In this document: positions 46,875-55,867 of the stretch, in pieces
How the letters are laid out: every line of letters starts with the position of its first letter
Position numbering within the stretch: the first letter of the stretch is position 1
Source: Candidatus Opimibacter skivensis
GTDB taxonomy: Bacteria; Bacteroidota; Bacteroidia; Chitinophagales; Saprospiraceae
NCBI GenBank assembly: GCA_016722045.1
Contig: JADKGY010000001.1
Location: 1,488,001 to 1,552,000 of the forward strand
Length of the DNA: 64,000 bases
Direction of reading: 5' to 3'
The notes under the pieces: model-generated
Databases searched by the model: none
What the model was told of the DNA's origin: nothing
Seen by the model: only the letters and a program-made list of their open reading frames with translations
Position numbers and translations under genes: made by a program

Positions 46875-48914
46875 TTGAAAACATTCTCTACAAAATCAAT
46901 AACCAACGATCCGGCATTGTCTTTTCCTTCAAAAATAACAACCTGGTTTTCTACTGTTATCATGATCCTGATGTGCATTTCATCGATCAGTGCATGGTCA
47001 CAAATATCCGATATCGATAGTCTCTGGACATTACTGAAATCACCTCAGGCCAAACAAATGTCTTTTGAAGATCTGATCACAATCCAGAGAGACTATCCCA
47101 ACAAGGATAAAGATCTGATCATTGCTTTTGCAGATGAACTCCTGAGCCGAAAAGACCTCATGACAAATGACAGCTTGAAAGCAGTAGCATACTCGGATAT
47201 CGGTGAAAACTATCGCAATTATGGTAATAACGAAAAAGCAAAATTGTATATCGAAGAAAGCATTGCCACTTTCGCAAAAGTGAAGTATTCACCAAAGACA
47301 GGAGAAGCCATCAACCGCCTGGGCATTTATTATGCGAATACAGATGAGGACAGCCTCGCTGCAAATTTCTATATTAAAGCTATTGAGATTGCTGAACAAA
47401 ATCATGATACCCTGGGCATCATTCGACCGCATGTCGGCCTGGCCGCTCTCTTTATAAAAATGGGCCTGTATGACAAAGCACTTCATTATGCTTTTGAAGG
47501 CTTGACCATGTCACAGATCATAGGCAATAACAGACCGATAGCCGCCTTGTCAAATAATATTGCGATTGCCTTTCAAAACCAGGAAAAATATGATTCTGCA
47601 ATTATCTTTTTTAAAAAGGCTTTAGCCATTAATGCCAAAACGACAAACTACGAAACGATCATTCGTAATCTATCCAATATCGGTACTACCTATTTATACA
47701 AACATGAAATTGATTCAGCATCCTTATATATGTCCAGGGCCGAAGAATTATTACCAAAAATTAATGTGCCACGAACATTTGTCTATACCTATGCAGCATT
47801 GGCCAGAGTAAGCAATAGTCAACATGCTTATAAAAAGGCTATCGTTTACGCTGATAAAGCGATTTACAATGCCAAAGAAAATGATCTGGAAGGAATTTCT
47901 GACGAAGCCTACCTGGCCAAGGTGGAAGCTTACAAAAATTTAAAAATGCCTGACAGTGCATTGGTGGCATTGGAAAATTACTGGTCAATAAAGCAAAAAT
48001 TTCTGGAGACCACAAGGAATTCATCCATTTCAAAAATCGAACAACAATTCCAACAATACAAAAAGGAAAAAGAAATTGAAATCCAGACCGCCGAAATTAA
48101 TTTATTAAAAAAGGATCAGGCCCTTGGTGAAACACAACGTAACGGTGCTTTTATCCTTGCTATTTTATTAGCGTTAACGGCTGTTTTATTTTACAATCGT
48201 TTCCGCTTAAAGAAAAAAACCTCTGATGCCCTAGCATTAAACAACATTGAAATTGAAAAACAAAAGAAAATGATTGAAACTTCACTTGGTGAAAAAGAAA
48301 CTTTACTTCGTGAAATTCATCACCGTGTAAAAAACAACCTGCAGATCATCTCCAGCCTGCTCAATATTCAATCCGCACACATCCAGGATGAAAATGTACT
48401 CTCTTCGATCCGGGAAGGACAAAGTCGCGTGCAGGCCATGAGCCTGATACACCAAAATCTATATCAGTCCGAACACCTCAACAATGTCAATATTGAAAAC
48501 TACCTGCAACAATTAGTTTCCTATCTCGGCAGCACATTCGCAGGACAGAACAAGGATGTTTCCGTCACCGTCGATGCAGGTAATATCAATTTTGACATTG
48601 ATACCGCAATTCCTCTTGGACTCATAGTCAATGAACTTGTCTCCAATGCGTACAAATATGCATTTGACAAGCATAGCAAAGGGACAATACATATTGGCAT
48701 CAAACCGATCAACGAGATGGAATACGAATTGGAAGTAGCCGACAATGGCAAGGGGTTTGCAGCTGACTTCAATCCTGAACAAGTAAATTCCATTGGATTG
48801 AAATTGGTCAAAATATTAAGTCGTCAATTGCGAGGTAGCTTTACATCACACTCGGATCTTGGAGCAATATTTCTTGTGCGATTCAAAGACCTCCGTGCAT
48901 ACCTGGCTGAATAA
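46875..48914 (+). CDS. TPR sensor histidine kinase (HisKA_2 type)
   Basis: 679 residues starting at TTG 46875. The first ATG (46962) would remove the basic part of the signal peptide ('FPSKITTWFSTVIMILMCIS', then 'AWSQ'), so the TTG is preferred, though not certain. Tetratricopeptide repeats cover about residues 100-370 ('AVAYSDIGENYRNYGNNEKA', 'NRPIAALSNNIAIAFQNQEK'). A coiled coil precedes the membrane helix at about 425-445 ('AFILAILLALTAVLFYNRFR'). The HisKA_2 box 'LREIHHRVKNNLQIISSLLN' contains the phospho-accepting His. The HATPase domain has 'GLIVNELVSNAYKYAF' and 'VADNGKGFAADF'. The partner regulator starts 17 bp after the stop. Confidence 0.9.
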   Translation: MKTFSTKSITNDPALSFPSKITTWFSTVIMILMCISSISAWSQISDIDSLWTLLKSPQAKQMSFEDLITIQRDYPNKDKDLIIAFADELLSRKDLMTNDSLKAVAYSDIGENYRNYGNNEKAKLYIEESIATFAKVKYSPKTGEAINRLGIYYANTDEDSLAANFYIKAIEIAEQNHDTLGIIRPHVGLAALFIKMGLYDKALHYAFEGLTMSQIIGNNRPIAALSNNIAIAFQNQEKYDSAIIFFKKALAINAKTTNYETIIRNLSNIGTTYLYKHEIDSASLYMSRAEELLPKINVPRTFVYTYAALARVSNSQHAYKKAIVYADKAIYNAKENDLEGISDEAYLAKVEAYKNLKMPDSALVALENYWSIKQKFLETTRNSSISKIEQQFQQYKKEKEIEIQTAEINLLKKDQALGETQRNGAFILAILLALTAVLFYNRFRLKKKTSDALALNNIEIEKQKKMIETSLGEKETLLREIHHRVKNNLQIISSLLNIQSAHIQDENVLSSIREGQSRVQAMSLIHQNLYQSEHLNNVNIENYLQQLVSYLGSTFAGQNKDVSVTVDAGNINFDIDTAIPLGLIVNELVSNAYKYAFDKHSKGTIHIGIKPINEMEYELEVADNGKGFAADFNPEQVNSIGLKLVKILSRQLRGSFTSHSDLGAIFLVRFKDLRAYLAE

Positions 48915-48931
48915 ATAGTATATTCAAACTT

Positions 48932-49666
48932 ATGATCAAAATACTCATTGTTGAAGATGAATTGATTATAGCCGAAGATATGAGCAATATCCTCGAACAA
49001 ATGGGCTACCAGGTGAACGGTATTGCCATGGATGCAGATGAAGCCATTGCATGTCTTGAAAACGAAAAACCCGATTTGATTTTACTGGACATCAACCTTG
49101 GCGGCAAAAAAGACGGCATCGATCTCGCCGCGATCATCAACGAAAAATTTGATGTCCCTTTTATTTTTACCACATCCTATACAGATCCCGCTACAATTGA
49201 CAGGGCCAAAGTGGTGAAACCTATCAATTATCTTGTCAAGCCCTTCAAACCAGAACAATTATACACAGCAATTGAAATAGCCATGTTTAATCTTGCTAAA
49301 AATCCGGAAAAACAAACTACGCCGGACACTGAACATGAAGATGGCCTGATCATCAAAGATGCTTTATTTATAAAAGATAAATACAGATATACAAAACTCA
49401 GCCTCAGTGATATTCTCTGGATCAAAGCAGAAGGCAATTATCTTGAAATTCATCTTGCCGAAAGAAAAGAATTAATCCGGAACAGCCTCACTTCTTTTCT
49501 CGATCGTCTCAACAAGTCCAATTTTTACCGCACCCATAAATCGTATGCCGTCAATCTTGATTATCTGTCAAGAGTTGAACCTACCGCAGTCTATATTCTG
49601 CGAACTGAAATTCCCATATCAAAAAATTATTCCGAAGATTTAATGAAGAGGTTGAATGTGATGTGA
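48932..49666 (+). CDS. LytTR response regulator (partner of the TPR kinase)
   Basis: 244 residues. The receiver domain has 'LIVEDELIIAEDMSNILEQM', the phospho-Asp in 'DLILLDINLGGKKDGIDLAA' and the switch Lys in 'INYLVKPFKPEQLY'. The C-terminal LytTR domain (about 145-244) shows 'ILWIKAEGNYLEIHLAERKE', 'IRNSLTSFLDRLNKSNFYRT' and 'HKSYAVNLDYLSRVEP'. It forms an operon with the preceding kinase and precedes the frameshifted fibre gene by 170 bp. Target sites unknown. Confidence 0.93.
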   Translation: MIKILIVEDELIIAEDMSNILEQMGYQVNGIAMDADEAIACLENEKPDLILLDINLGGKKDGIDLAAIINEKFDVPFIFTTSYTDPATIDRAKVVKPINYLVKPFKPEQLYTAIEIAMFNLAKNPEKQTTPDTEHEDGLIIKDALFIKDKYRYTKLSLSDILWIKAEGNYLEIHLAERKELIRNSLTSFLDRLNKSNFYRTHKSYAVNLDYLSRVEPTAVYILRTEIPISKNYSEDLMKRLNVM

Positions 49667-49835
49667 GAATTATTTCCGCCTTTTCTGCCCTTTCTGCCTT
49701 TCCGCCTTTTTTTATCCCATCCCCATCTGATTTCACCCCAACTCCGGGTCATTTCAAACCAAATTTTTGGTCGTAATCTGTGTATAGACGTGCTTTAGGA
49801 ACAATTACATCACCCTTTATTAAATCACGGCTATT

Positions 49836-52800
49836 ATGAAGAAGTATTTACTCATTGCACTTAATGTCCTATGCACAGGACTCTTATCTGCCCAAAATGT
49901 CGGCATAGGCACGACGAATCCCACTTCAAAACTTGAAGTGATCGGAAATACAAAAACCACTAATCTTCAGCTCACCACAGGGGCTTCAAACCTTCGTATA
50001 TTAAGAAGTGATGCAGCAGGTAATGGTATCTGGACAACGCTGGACAGTCTTGGTGGTTGGCTGAAAACCGGAAATTCCGGGACAAATGCTGGTCCGAATT
50101 TTCTTGGCACCATTGATTCAGTCGATCTTTTATTCAAGACTGACAATTTTGAAACAGCAAGATTTCTGGCGAATCCCATCACAGCTCCGGGTATTGTCAC
50201 ACCAACCGACCGGCTGAGAATCACCAGAACCGGAACTCAGAATGCTAAACATTCCATGTCTGCCGCTTTCCAATTGGGTAGCTATGCTGCAGGAAGTCAA
50301 TCGCTCACTCAGTTGGATATTGCCTTATCTAATAGCTCAACACCTATACCGGATACCAAAGTCATGACCCTGCTCGGGAGTGGACAGGTTGGGATAGGAA
50401 ATACTGCACCACATGGTGTTTTACAATTTCCTGCTGGCAATAGTGGACGTAAAATTGTATTATCTGAATCCCATGATAACAACAATCAATTTTTTGGATT
50501 TGGTGTAGGTGCTGGAAATATTCTGAAGTATCAGGTAGATTCCACTTCTTCTAATCATGTTTTTTTTGCCGGAGTGGACACATCATCAAGCAATGAATTG
50601 ATGCGTATCACCGGAACGGGCACGTTAGCACTTGGTACTTCTACGCCAAATGCATCAGCCATCGGTGTATTCAGCAGTACAACCAAAGGCTTACTTATCC
50701 CTCGAATGACTACTGATCAGCGGGATGCTATTGTCAGTCCTGCGACTTTCCTGGAAATATTGAATGCAGATGATGGATGTACAGATATCTATAACGGTAC
50801 TAACTGGATCAAAAACTGTGGGGTACAGGTACTTGACACACTTATTGATGATAATCATCCGCTTCCTAATAGTTGGACCGTCATGGCCAATTTTGGAGGA
50901 ACTACCCGTAAAGACGCTGTAGGATTTTCAATCGGTACGCTGGGTTATTTAGGAACCGGGGTAAGCGTAACAACTGAAAAAAGTGATTTTTGGGAATACG
51001 ATAGCGAGACCAATGTATGGACACAGAAAGCCAGTCTCGCTACGCCAAGACACGCCGCAGTTGGTTTTTCTATTGGATCAAAAGGATTTATCGGAACCGG
51101 TTTAAATGGACCGACTCCCCTAAGTGATTTTTGGGAATATAATCCTGCAACGAATGCATGGACAGCGAAGGCCAATTTCGGTGGAGGCACCAGAAGTAAT
51201 GCCATTGGTGTTCGCCTGGGAACAAAAGCATATGTCGGGACTGGCAAGGGTGTCAGTAACATGGATGATTTTTGGGAATATAATCCTACAACGAATGCCT
51301 GGACAGCGAAGGCGAATATACCGGGTGGAGTAAGGAACAGTGCAGTTGGATTTGCTGCAAACGGAAATGTCTATGTTGGAACAGGAGTTAATGCAGCTGG
51401 TACTGCTTTACAAGACATATACGAATATAATGTTCAATCCAATACGTGGACTCCAAAGGCTGATTTTGGCGGCGGTCTCCGAAGTTCCGCTGTAGGATTT
51501 TCAATTGGAACTAAAGGCTATATTGGTACAGGTAGCAATAACAGCAGTGTCCTGCAAAATGATTTCTGGGAATACGATCCTGTATCGAACAGCTGGACAG
51601 CGAAAGCAATCTTTTCAGGAGTGGCCCGGAATAATGCAGTAGGATTTTCCATTACCAATAAAGGATACATTGGAACAGGAAGCGGTTCCGGCGGGGATTT
51701 AGGAGATTTCCGTGAGTACCTTGATGACAATACCACTGGCCATACCTATGCCCCACTGCCTGTCGCCGGCACCGATATTATCTCAGATGGTGCATGGGCA
51801 TTGAATGAATCAACCGGCGCCGTGTACAAATGGTCAGCCGGAAATGTAGGTATAGGCAATCAAACACCGAATGGAGCTTTACAATTTGGGAATGGCGCCA
51901 ATAAACGGAAAATAGTCTTATTTGAAAGAAATGACAATGACCATCAGTTTTGTGGTTTTGGACGTGGCCCAGTGGGGATGTACTATCAGACGGATTCTTC
52001 AACGATTAGTCACATATTCAGTGCAGGTTCGACCCCGACTACATCAAATGAATTAATGCGGATTACAGGAACCGGAAACGTGGGCATTGGAAATGCCTCT
52101 CCTCTCTTCTCTTTAGTCGTCCAAAATAATTTAATTACCGCCTTCTCTCCTGTTGCGGAAATCGCTACCGGAATACCTGATGAGAATTACAAACTTTTGA
52201 CTTATAAAGGAGAAACGACTAATGTACTTGGTTCAATCGCTACACAAGTTGGTCTGGCCTATTATAATGGCACCAATCCTGTCAGGCAATCCAGCATCCG
52301 TTTCCACCGCGGATCGGCAACTACCTCAGGGGGATTTATGAGTTTTACGACCGGAACGGATGTCGAGCGAATGCGAATTGACAATGTCGGAAACGTGGGT
52401 ATTGGAAATACCTCTCCTCTTTTCTCTTTGTCGGTTCAAAATAATTTAAATACCGCCTACTCTCCTGTCGCGGAAATTGCTGCCGGTATAACTGATGAGA
52501 ACTACAAGCTTTTAACTTATAAAGGAGAAACGGCTAATGTAGATGGTTCAATCGCAACACAGATTGGTCTGGCCTATTATAGTGGAGGACCTATCAAGCA
52601 ATCCAGTATCTGTTTCCACCGAGGATCGACTACTACCACAGGTGGATACATGAGTTTTACAACCGGGACTGATGTCGAGCGAATGCGAATTGACAATACC
52701 GGCAATGTAGGAATTGGGACCTCCACTCCAAATGGCCTCTTACAATTTTCCAATCCAAATAATAAACGGAAGGTGGTCTTGTTTGAGAAAGGAGATAACA

Positions 52801-53285
52801 CAAATCAATTTATGGGTTTCGGACGGTCATCCAGTTCACTCACTTACCAGGTTGACACCACTACATCGAGTCATGTATTTCTTGCAGGTGCAAATAGTAC
52901 TACATCCACTGAACTCATGCGGATTACAGGAACCGGCAGAGTGGGCATAGGCACTTCGGCACCTGATGCCCCACTTCACATCGCTGGCAACAATACGTCT
53001 ACACCTAATTTGCAGCGAACTTTTTTTGTAAACTCTCAGGGGCCTGTACTTACACAAAATACGGCAGTCACAAACAGTATCTGCGTTCATGGCGAAGGAC
53101 AATTCTGGGCTGATGGAGGCGCCTTCGTCTCTACGTCAGATAAACGAATTAAAAAGATCACCGGACTCAGCAATTCAGCCCATGATCTTTCGATCTTAAA
53201 TCAAATTGAAATCACGGATTACCATTATGTCGATACGATCACGAACGGAAAGGTGCCGCAGAAAAAGTTATTGCCCAGCAATTGA
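49836..53285 (+). CDS. kelch-repeat fibre protein, upstream part of a frameshifted gene
   Basis: 1,149 residues with signal peptide (MKKYLLIALNVLCTGLLSAQ). The start 'NVGIGTTNPTSKLEVIGNTK' is a fibre-type head. The shared module lies near residue 270 ('STTKGLLIPRMTTDQRDAIV'). Residues about 345-620 hold six kelch repeats ('VGFSIGTKGYIGTGSNN', 'DFWEYNPTTNAWTAKANI'). The shaft contains two near-identical blocks beginning 'VGIGN(A/T)SPLFSL' (52078-52380 and 52390-52690). The S74-type chaperone starts at 'STSDKRIKKITGLSNSAHDL' but ends early at 'KLLPSN'. A -1 shift at AAA AAG (53262-53267) would continue it as 'QKKVIAQQLKEIYP' into the next frame. Confidence 0.85.
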   Translation: MKKYLLIALNVLCTGLLSAQNVGIGTTNPTSKLEVIGNTKTTNLQLTTGASNLRILRSDAAGNGIWTTLDSLGGWLKTGNSGTNAGPNFLGTIDSVDLLFKTDNFETARFLANPITAPGIVTPTDRLRITRTGTQNAKHSMSAAFQLGSYAAGSQSLTQLDIALSNSSTPIPDTKVMTLLGSGQVGIGNTAPHGVLQFPAGNSGRKIVLSESHDNNNQFFGFGVGAGNILKYQVDSTSSNHVFFAGVDTSSSNELMRITGTGTLALGTSTPNASAIGVFSSTTKGLLIPRMTTDQRDAIVSPATFLEILNADDGCTDIYNGTNWIKNCGVQVLDTLIDDNHPLPNSWTVMANFGGTTRKDAVGFSIGTLGYLGTGVSVTTEKSDFWEYDSETNVWTQKASLATPRHAAVGFSIGSKGFIGTGLNGPTPLSDFWEYNPATNAWTAKANFGGGTRSNAIGVRLGTKAYVGTGKGVSNMDDFWEYNPTTNAWTAKANIPGGVRNSAVGFAANGNVYVGTGVNAAGTALQDIYEYNVQSNTWTPKADFGGGLRSSAVGFSIGTKGYIGTGSNNSSVLQNDFWEYDPVSNSWTAKAIFSGVARNNAVGFSITNKGYIGTGSGSGGDLGDFREYLDDNTTGHTYAPLPVAGTDIISDGAWALNESTGAVYKWSAGNVGIGNQTPNGALQFGNGANKRKIVLFERNDNDHQFCGFGRGPVGMYYQTDSSTISHIFSAGSTPTTSNELMRITGTGNVGIGNASPLFSLVVQNNLITAFSPVAEIATGIPDENYKLLTYKGETTNVLGSIATQVGLAYYNGTNPVRQSSIRFHRGSATTSGGFMSFTTGTDVERMRIDNVGNVGIGNTSPLFSLSVQNNLNTAYSPVAEIAAGITDENYKLLTYKGETANVDGSIATQIGLAYYSGGPIKQSSICFHRGSTTTTGGYMSFTTGTDVERMRIDNTGNVGIGTSTPNGLLQFSNPNNKRKVVLFEKGDNTNQFMGFGRSSSSLTYQVDTTTSSHVFLAGANSTTSTELMRITGTGRVGIGTSAPDAPLHIAGNNTSTPNLQRTFFVNSQGPVLTQNTAVTNSICVHGEGQFWADGGAFVSTSDKRIKKITGLSNSAHDLSILNQIEITDYHYVDTITNGKVPQKKLLPSN

Positions 53286-53791
53286 AAGAAATTTATCCTT
53301 CTGCTGTGGGTCAAAACTCAGGTGTCATCCCAAGTGTATATGCACTGGCTGAAAAACAAACGGCTTCCTCAAATTCGACTGAAATCGTGACTGGTCAGGC
53401 ACATGGATTTAGCACAGGTGAACAGGTAAAATTAATATTGGAAAATAAAGGTGAACAATTGGTAGATGTGACTGTCATCGACGCCCATACATTCACGGTA
53501 AATAAGAGTATCACTGCTAAAATATTTGTCTATGGCAAAAAAGTGGATGATCTGTTGAATGTAGATTATGATGCTATATCCATGCTCAATGTATCTGCCA
53601 CCCAGGAATTGTCAAAACAAATTGACATCCTGAAAGCTGCGAATAGTAAACTTGTGGCTGATAATGAAACACTAAAAGCAGAAAGCACCAGCACAACTAC
53701 AACCGTGCAGCTCCTTGAATCCCGTCTTACAGATCTGGAAGCAAAACTGAATTCGCTTTTAACTCCATCTGTTGTACAAAACAATAAATAA
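53282..53791 (+). CDS. downstream part of the frameshifted S74 chaperone
   Basis: 169 residues when read from TTG 53282, but no ribosome-binding site is evident and the sequence continues the chaperone of the preceding frame. It contains 'KEIYPSAVGQNSGVIPSVYA', a small beta-domain ('VTGQAHGFSTGEQVKLILEN') and a C-terminal coiled coil ('LSKQIDILKAANSKLVADNE', 'QLLESRLTDLEAKLNSLL'), the typical end of S74 fibre chaperones. The two frames overlap by 4 bp. Either an indel in the A5 run, an assembly error or a programmed -1 shift joins them. Confidence 0.75.
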   Translation: MKEIYPSAVGQNSGVIPSVYALAEKQTASSNSTEIVTGQAHGFSTGEQVKLILENKGEQLVDVTVIDAHTFTVNKSITAKIFVYGKKVDDLLNVDYDAISMLNVSATQELSKQIDILKAANSKLVADNETLKAESTSTTTTVQLLESRLTDLEAKLNSLLTPSVVQNNK

Positions 53792-53795
53792 GATC

Positions 53796-54206
53796 ATGAA
53801 AACAATAACAACCTTATTCATTCCGATGATCTTGTTACTGGCCACACAACTAAGTGCACAGTCAACAAATGAATCTCTGGAAAATAAAATCCAGGATTCC
53901 GGCAGTCTTGAAATGATAAAAGCGCAACAAGAGATGGTTAAACAAATGGCAAACGTGCAATTGACATCGATGATCATCAAAGCGGATAACGATCGGTTTG
54001 GATACTACATTTTCTGTGATGGACATTTGATGATCAGGCAAAAGACTATACCTGCTGCACCGGGTCTTAATGGTTTTGTCTCCGAAAATGAGGCTCAGAA
54101 GGTAGCATCACTTGTGATCAGTAAAATCAAAGCCGGAGAAATGCCACCATCTATTTCACCTGAGGAATTGAAGGAACTCAATATCACCACTGAAGCAGGC
54201 CAATAA
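53796..54206 (+). CDS. DUF4907 domain protein
   Basis: 136 residues from the ATG at 53796, 5 bp after the stop of the fibre gene; the longer frame overlaps that gene. Signal peptide MKTITTLFIPMILLLATQLS, cleavage near 'AQS'. The C-terminal 80 residues ('DRFGYYIFCDGHLMIRQKTI', 'PAAPGLNGFVSENEAQKVAS', 'KIKAGEMPPSISPEELKELN') are the DUF4907 domain of Bacteroidota. The domain is frequently found next to kelch-repeat surface proteins, as here, so a supporting role for that fibre is plausible. Function unknown. Confidence 0.82.
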   Translation: MKTITTLFIPMILLLATQLSAQSTNESLENKIQDSGSLEMIKAQQEMVKQMANVQLTSMIIKADNDRFGYYIFCDGHLMIRQKTIPAAPGLNGFVSENEAQKVASLVISKIKAGEMPPSISPEELKELNITTEAGQ

Positions 54207-54255
54207 GATCGCCAAAGCTTAAGACACGTAATTCATTCTTTTTTAAATAGCCTTT

Positions 54256-54284
54256 TTAGTTGGCTGGCTCTGCCAGCCAACTAA
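54256..54284. repeat. perfect 13-bp stem hairpin
   Basis: TTAGTTGGCTGGC-TCT-GCCAGCCAACTAA. It is not followed by a T-run on the + strand, and the T-run precedes it, so it is not a standard terminator for the DUF4907 gene. It lies 32 bp upstream of the stand-alone LytTR gene. Confidence 0.85.
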
Positions 54285-54315
54285 CCACAGGTATCCTTTC
54301 AAATACGACATTACC

Positions 54316-54720
54316 ATGCAAGCAATAAAACTTCAACCACAACCTATCCTGAGGGTTATAAAAAATACACCTTCAATCCTAAACGCAAGACCAATTCTGC
54401 AACTGAATAAACTTGCTGTGGCTACTGTTGACATCACCACATTTATTCCATTTGAAGAGATTTTGTATTGCAAGTCAGAAAGCAACTATACCCTGATCTA
54501 TCTGCGCTCAGACAAAAGTCAGTTAATATCCAAAACACTAAAATCAGTGGAAGATAAATTGCCATCGTCTACATTTCTGCGTATTCACAAATCCTATTTG
54601 ATCAATGTCACTGCTATCACAGCCTTCAACAGGAGGACCGGTGAAATTGAAATCAATCATAGTCAATTATGCCCGATCGCGAGACATAAACGAAAGGAGG
54701 TTTATTCGATGTTGGTTTAG
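54316..54720 (+). CDS. stand-alone LytTR DNA-binding protein
   Basis: 134 residues without a receiver domain. The LytTR domain takes up residues about 35-134 ('FIPFEEILYCKSESNYTLIY', 'LISKTLKSVEDKLPSSTFLR', 'IHKSYLINVTAITAFNRRTG', 'RHKRKEVYSML'). Such single-domain LytTR proteins occur in Bacteroidota as regulators whose activity is set by expression or by partner binding. It sits downstream of the fibre and DUF4907 genes, with a strong hairpin in between. Confidence 0.88.
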   Translation: MQAIKLQPQPILRVIKNTPSILNARPILQLNKLAVATVDITTFIPFEEILYCKSESNYTLIYLRSDKSQLISKTLKSVEDKLPSSTFLRIHKSYLINVTAITAFNRRTGEIEINHSQLCPIARHKRKEVYSMLV

Positions 54721-54771
54721 AAGCAATTTGCAATTAGCTATTAACAATTAGTAAATATTTTAATATACTGA

Positions 54772-54896
54772 TAATCGTTCGGCATCGGTTGACCGACGTC
54801 GTGGTGTCTGCAAGGCTGTGCCTTGCTATCTTAATCTTGAATCGCAAAACAGAATTTTGCTAACGCTCAGACGTAGGCACAGCCTACGCCTAACAA
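54772..54896 (+). repeat. 125-bp four-hairpin dispersed element, copy B
   Basis: Same ends as copy A (TAATCGTTCGGC ... CTAACAA) and same length. Its hairpins are TCGGT-TG-ACCGA, GCAAGGC-TGT-GCCTTGC, GCAAAAC-AGA-ATTTTGC and CGTAGGC-ACA-GCCTACG. In hairpins 1 and 4 both strands of the stem differ from copy A in a way that keeps the pairing. Confidence 0.9.
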
Positions 54897-54906
54897 TATC
54901 CAAAAT

Positions 54907-54934
54907 GTAGAGACGCGATAAATCGCGTCTCTAC
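54907..54934. repeat. perfect 13-bp palindrome GTAGAGACGCGAT/ATCGCGTCTCTAC
   Basis: GTAGAGACGCGAT (54907-54919), AA, ATCGCGTCTCTAC (54922-54934), only 10 bp after the 125-bp element. Similar GTAGAGACGCG palindromes are known as dispersed repeats in other bacterial genomes, as I recall. No T-run follows. Confidence 0.85.
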
Positions 54935-54966
54935 AACCAAATTATTCGTACAAATATGCATTACAA

Positions 54967-55050
54967 GTCCGGTATCCGGCATCTTTTATCCGGCATCAAC
55001 ATCAACAGTGAATCGTCACTCGTTATTCGTTATTCGTTATTCGTTATTCC
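54967..55050. repeat. TCCGGTATCC repeat and CGTTATT array abutting the lipoprotein stop
   Basis: GTCCGGTATCCGGCATC at 54967-54983, then TTTTATCCGGCATC, then four CGTTATT units (55020-55049) that touch the minus-strand stop codon at 55051. On the gene's strand the array reads AATAACG. The bases GTCCGGTATCCGGCATC return at 55945-55961, on the other side of the gene. Confidence 0.85.
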
Positions 55051-55815
55051 CTACGGTTCCTGCGGCTCCGCAAAAATAAAATCATCCATTACGGATACAT
55101 CCACACCATTACCATCATCCGGACCGAGCTGAGAATTGCCATACGTGATACGGATATGATGAATAATCGGCTTGTCATAATACACAGCAAGAAAAACAAA
55201 ACCGTTGTTCAACATTGGCGTCGAATAACTGCCGATGGAATGATCATCCTTATCAAAAAATTCAAAGGCGCCGCTTTCCGGCAGATCAACATCGATGTAG
55301 ACAGCGCCAAATCCCCGCACTACAGCAGGTGCCTGTGAGCCCGGAACATAGAAATAGATATCAGCGATGTTACTTCCCAATGGAGAAAAAACACGCTCAC
55401 CACTGAAAGGCGGAAATATTGTCGTGTATTGCGGATTGATATTACCAAAAGAAGTTGGCGTACTCGTGGGATTACTGTTATCTGCACTGACGATCAAACC
55501 CATACCCGGTGTGGAGAATTCGATTCCGCGGGTCTGTCCTTGTGCAGGATCATTGAAAAAATCCGAGAGATATCCATTCGGCTGAGCCTGATTATCCGGA
55601 ATTCCATCCCAGTTGATTTCACGTCGTCCGGTCGCTTGTGAACCCTGTACTACACCATTATTCGCTCCGCCAATCAATGTGCGAAATTCATCAATGGCTC
55701 CCTGTACATTGCCGGAAGCGGTGATGATTTTTGGATTGTTTTCATCCTTGCTGCATGCGGATTGAAGGAGTAGAAGTATAGCAAAAATGCAAATCCGAAA
55801 GAGATTGATTTTCAT
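55051..55815 (-). CDS. hypothetical secreted lipoprotein
   Basis: 254 residues with leader MKINLFRICIFAILLLLQSA and lipobox Cys21. The sequence contains 'NVQGAIDEFRTLIGGANNG', 'QATGRREINWDGIPD', 'NGYLSDFFNDPAQGQTRGIE' and 'VRGFGAVYIDVDLPESGAFE'. These marks recur in a widespread family of secreted proteins of unknown function that often carry a beta-sandwich with a bound ligand. No catalytic residues can be named. The gene is flanked on both sides by the same TCCGGTATCC-type repeats, and its stop is in contact with a heptamer array. Confidence 0.75.
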   Translation of the reverse strand: MKINLFRICIFAILLLLQSACSKDENNPKIITASGNVQGAIDEFRTLIGGANNGVVQGSQATGRREINWDGIPDNQAQPNGYLSDFFNDPAQGQTRGIEFSTPGMGLIVSADNSNPTSTPTSFGNINPQYTTIFPPFSGERVFSPLGSNIADIYFYVPGSQAPAVVRGFGAVYIDVDLPESGAFEFFDKDDHSIGSYSTPMLNNGFVFLAVYYDKPIIHHIRITYGNSQLGPDDGNGVDVSVMDDFIFAEPQEP

Positions 55816-55867
55816 GATTTTAATTGAATTTATGGATTAGATAATTAATTATGATTGTCGTTATTCT

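Noticed and set aside
54907..54934. Palindrome as an intrinsic terminator of the LytTR gene or the lipoprotein gene.
   Set aside because: Neither strand has a T-run after the stem, and it is far from both stops. Recorded as a repeat.
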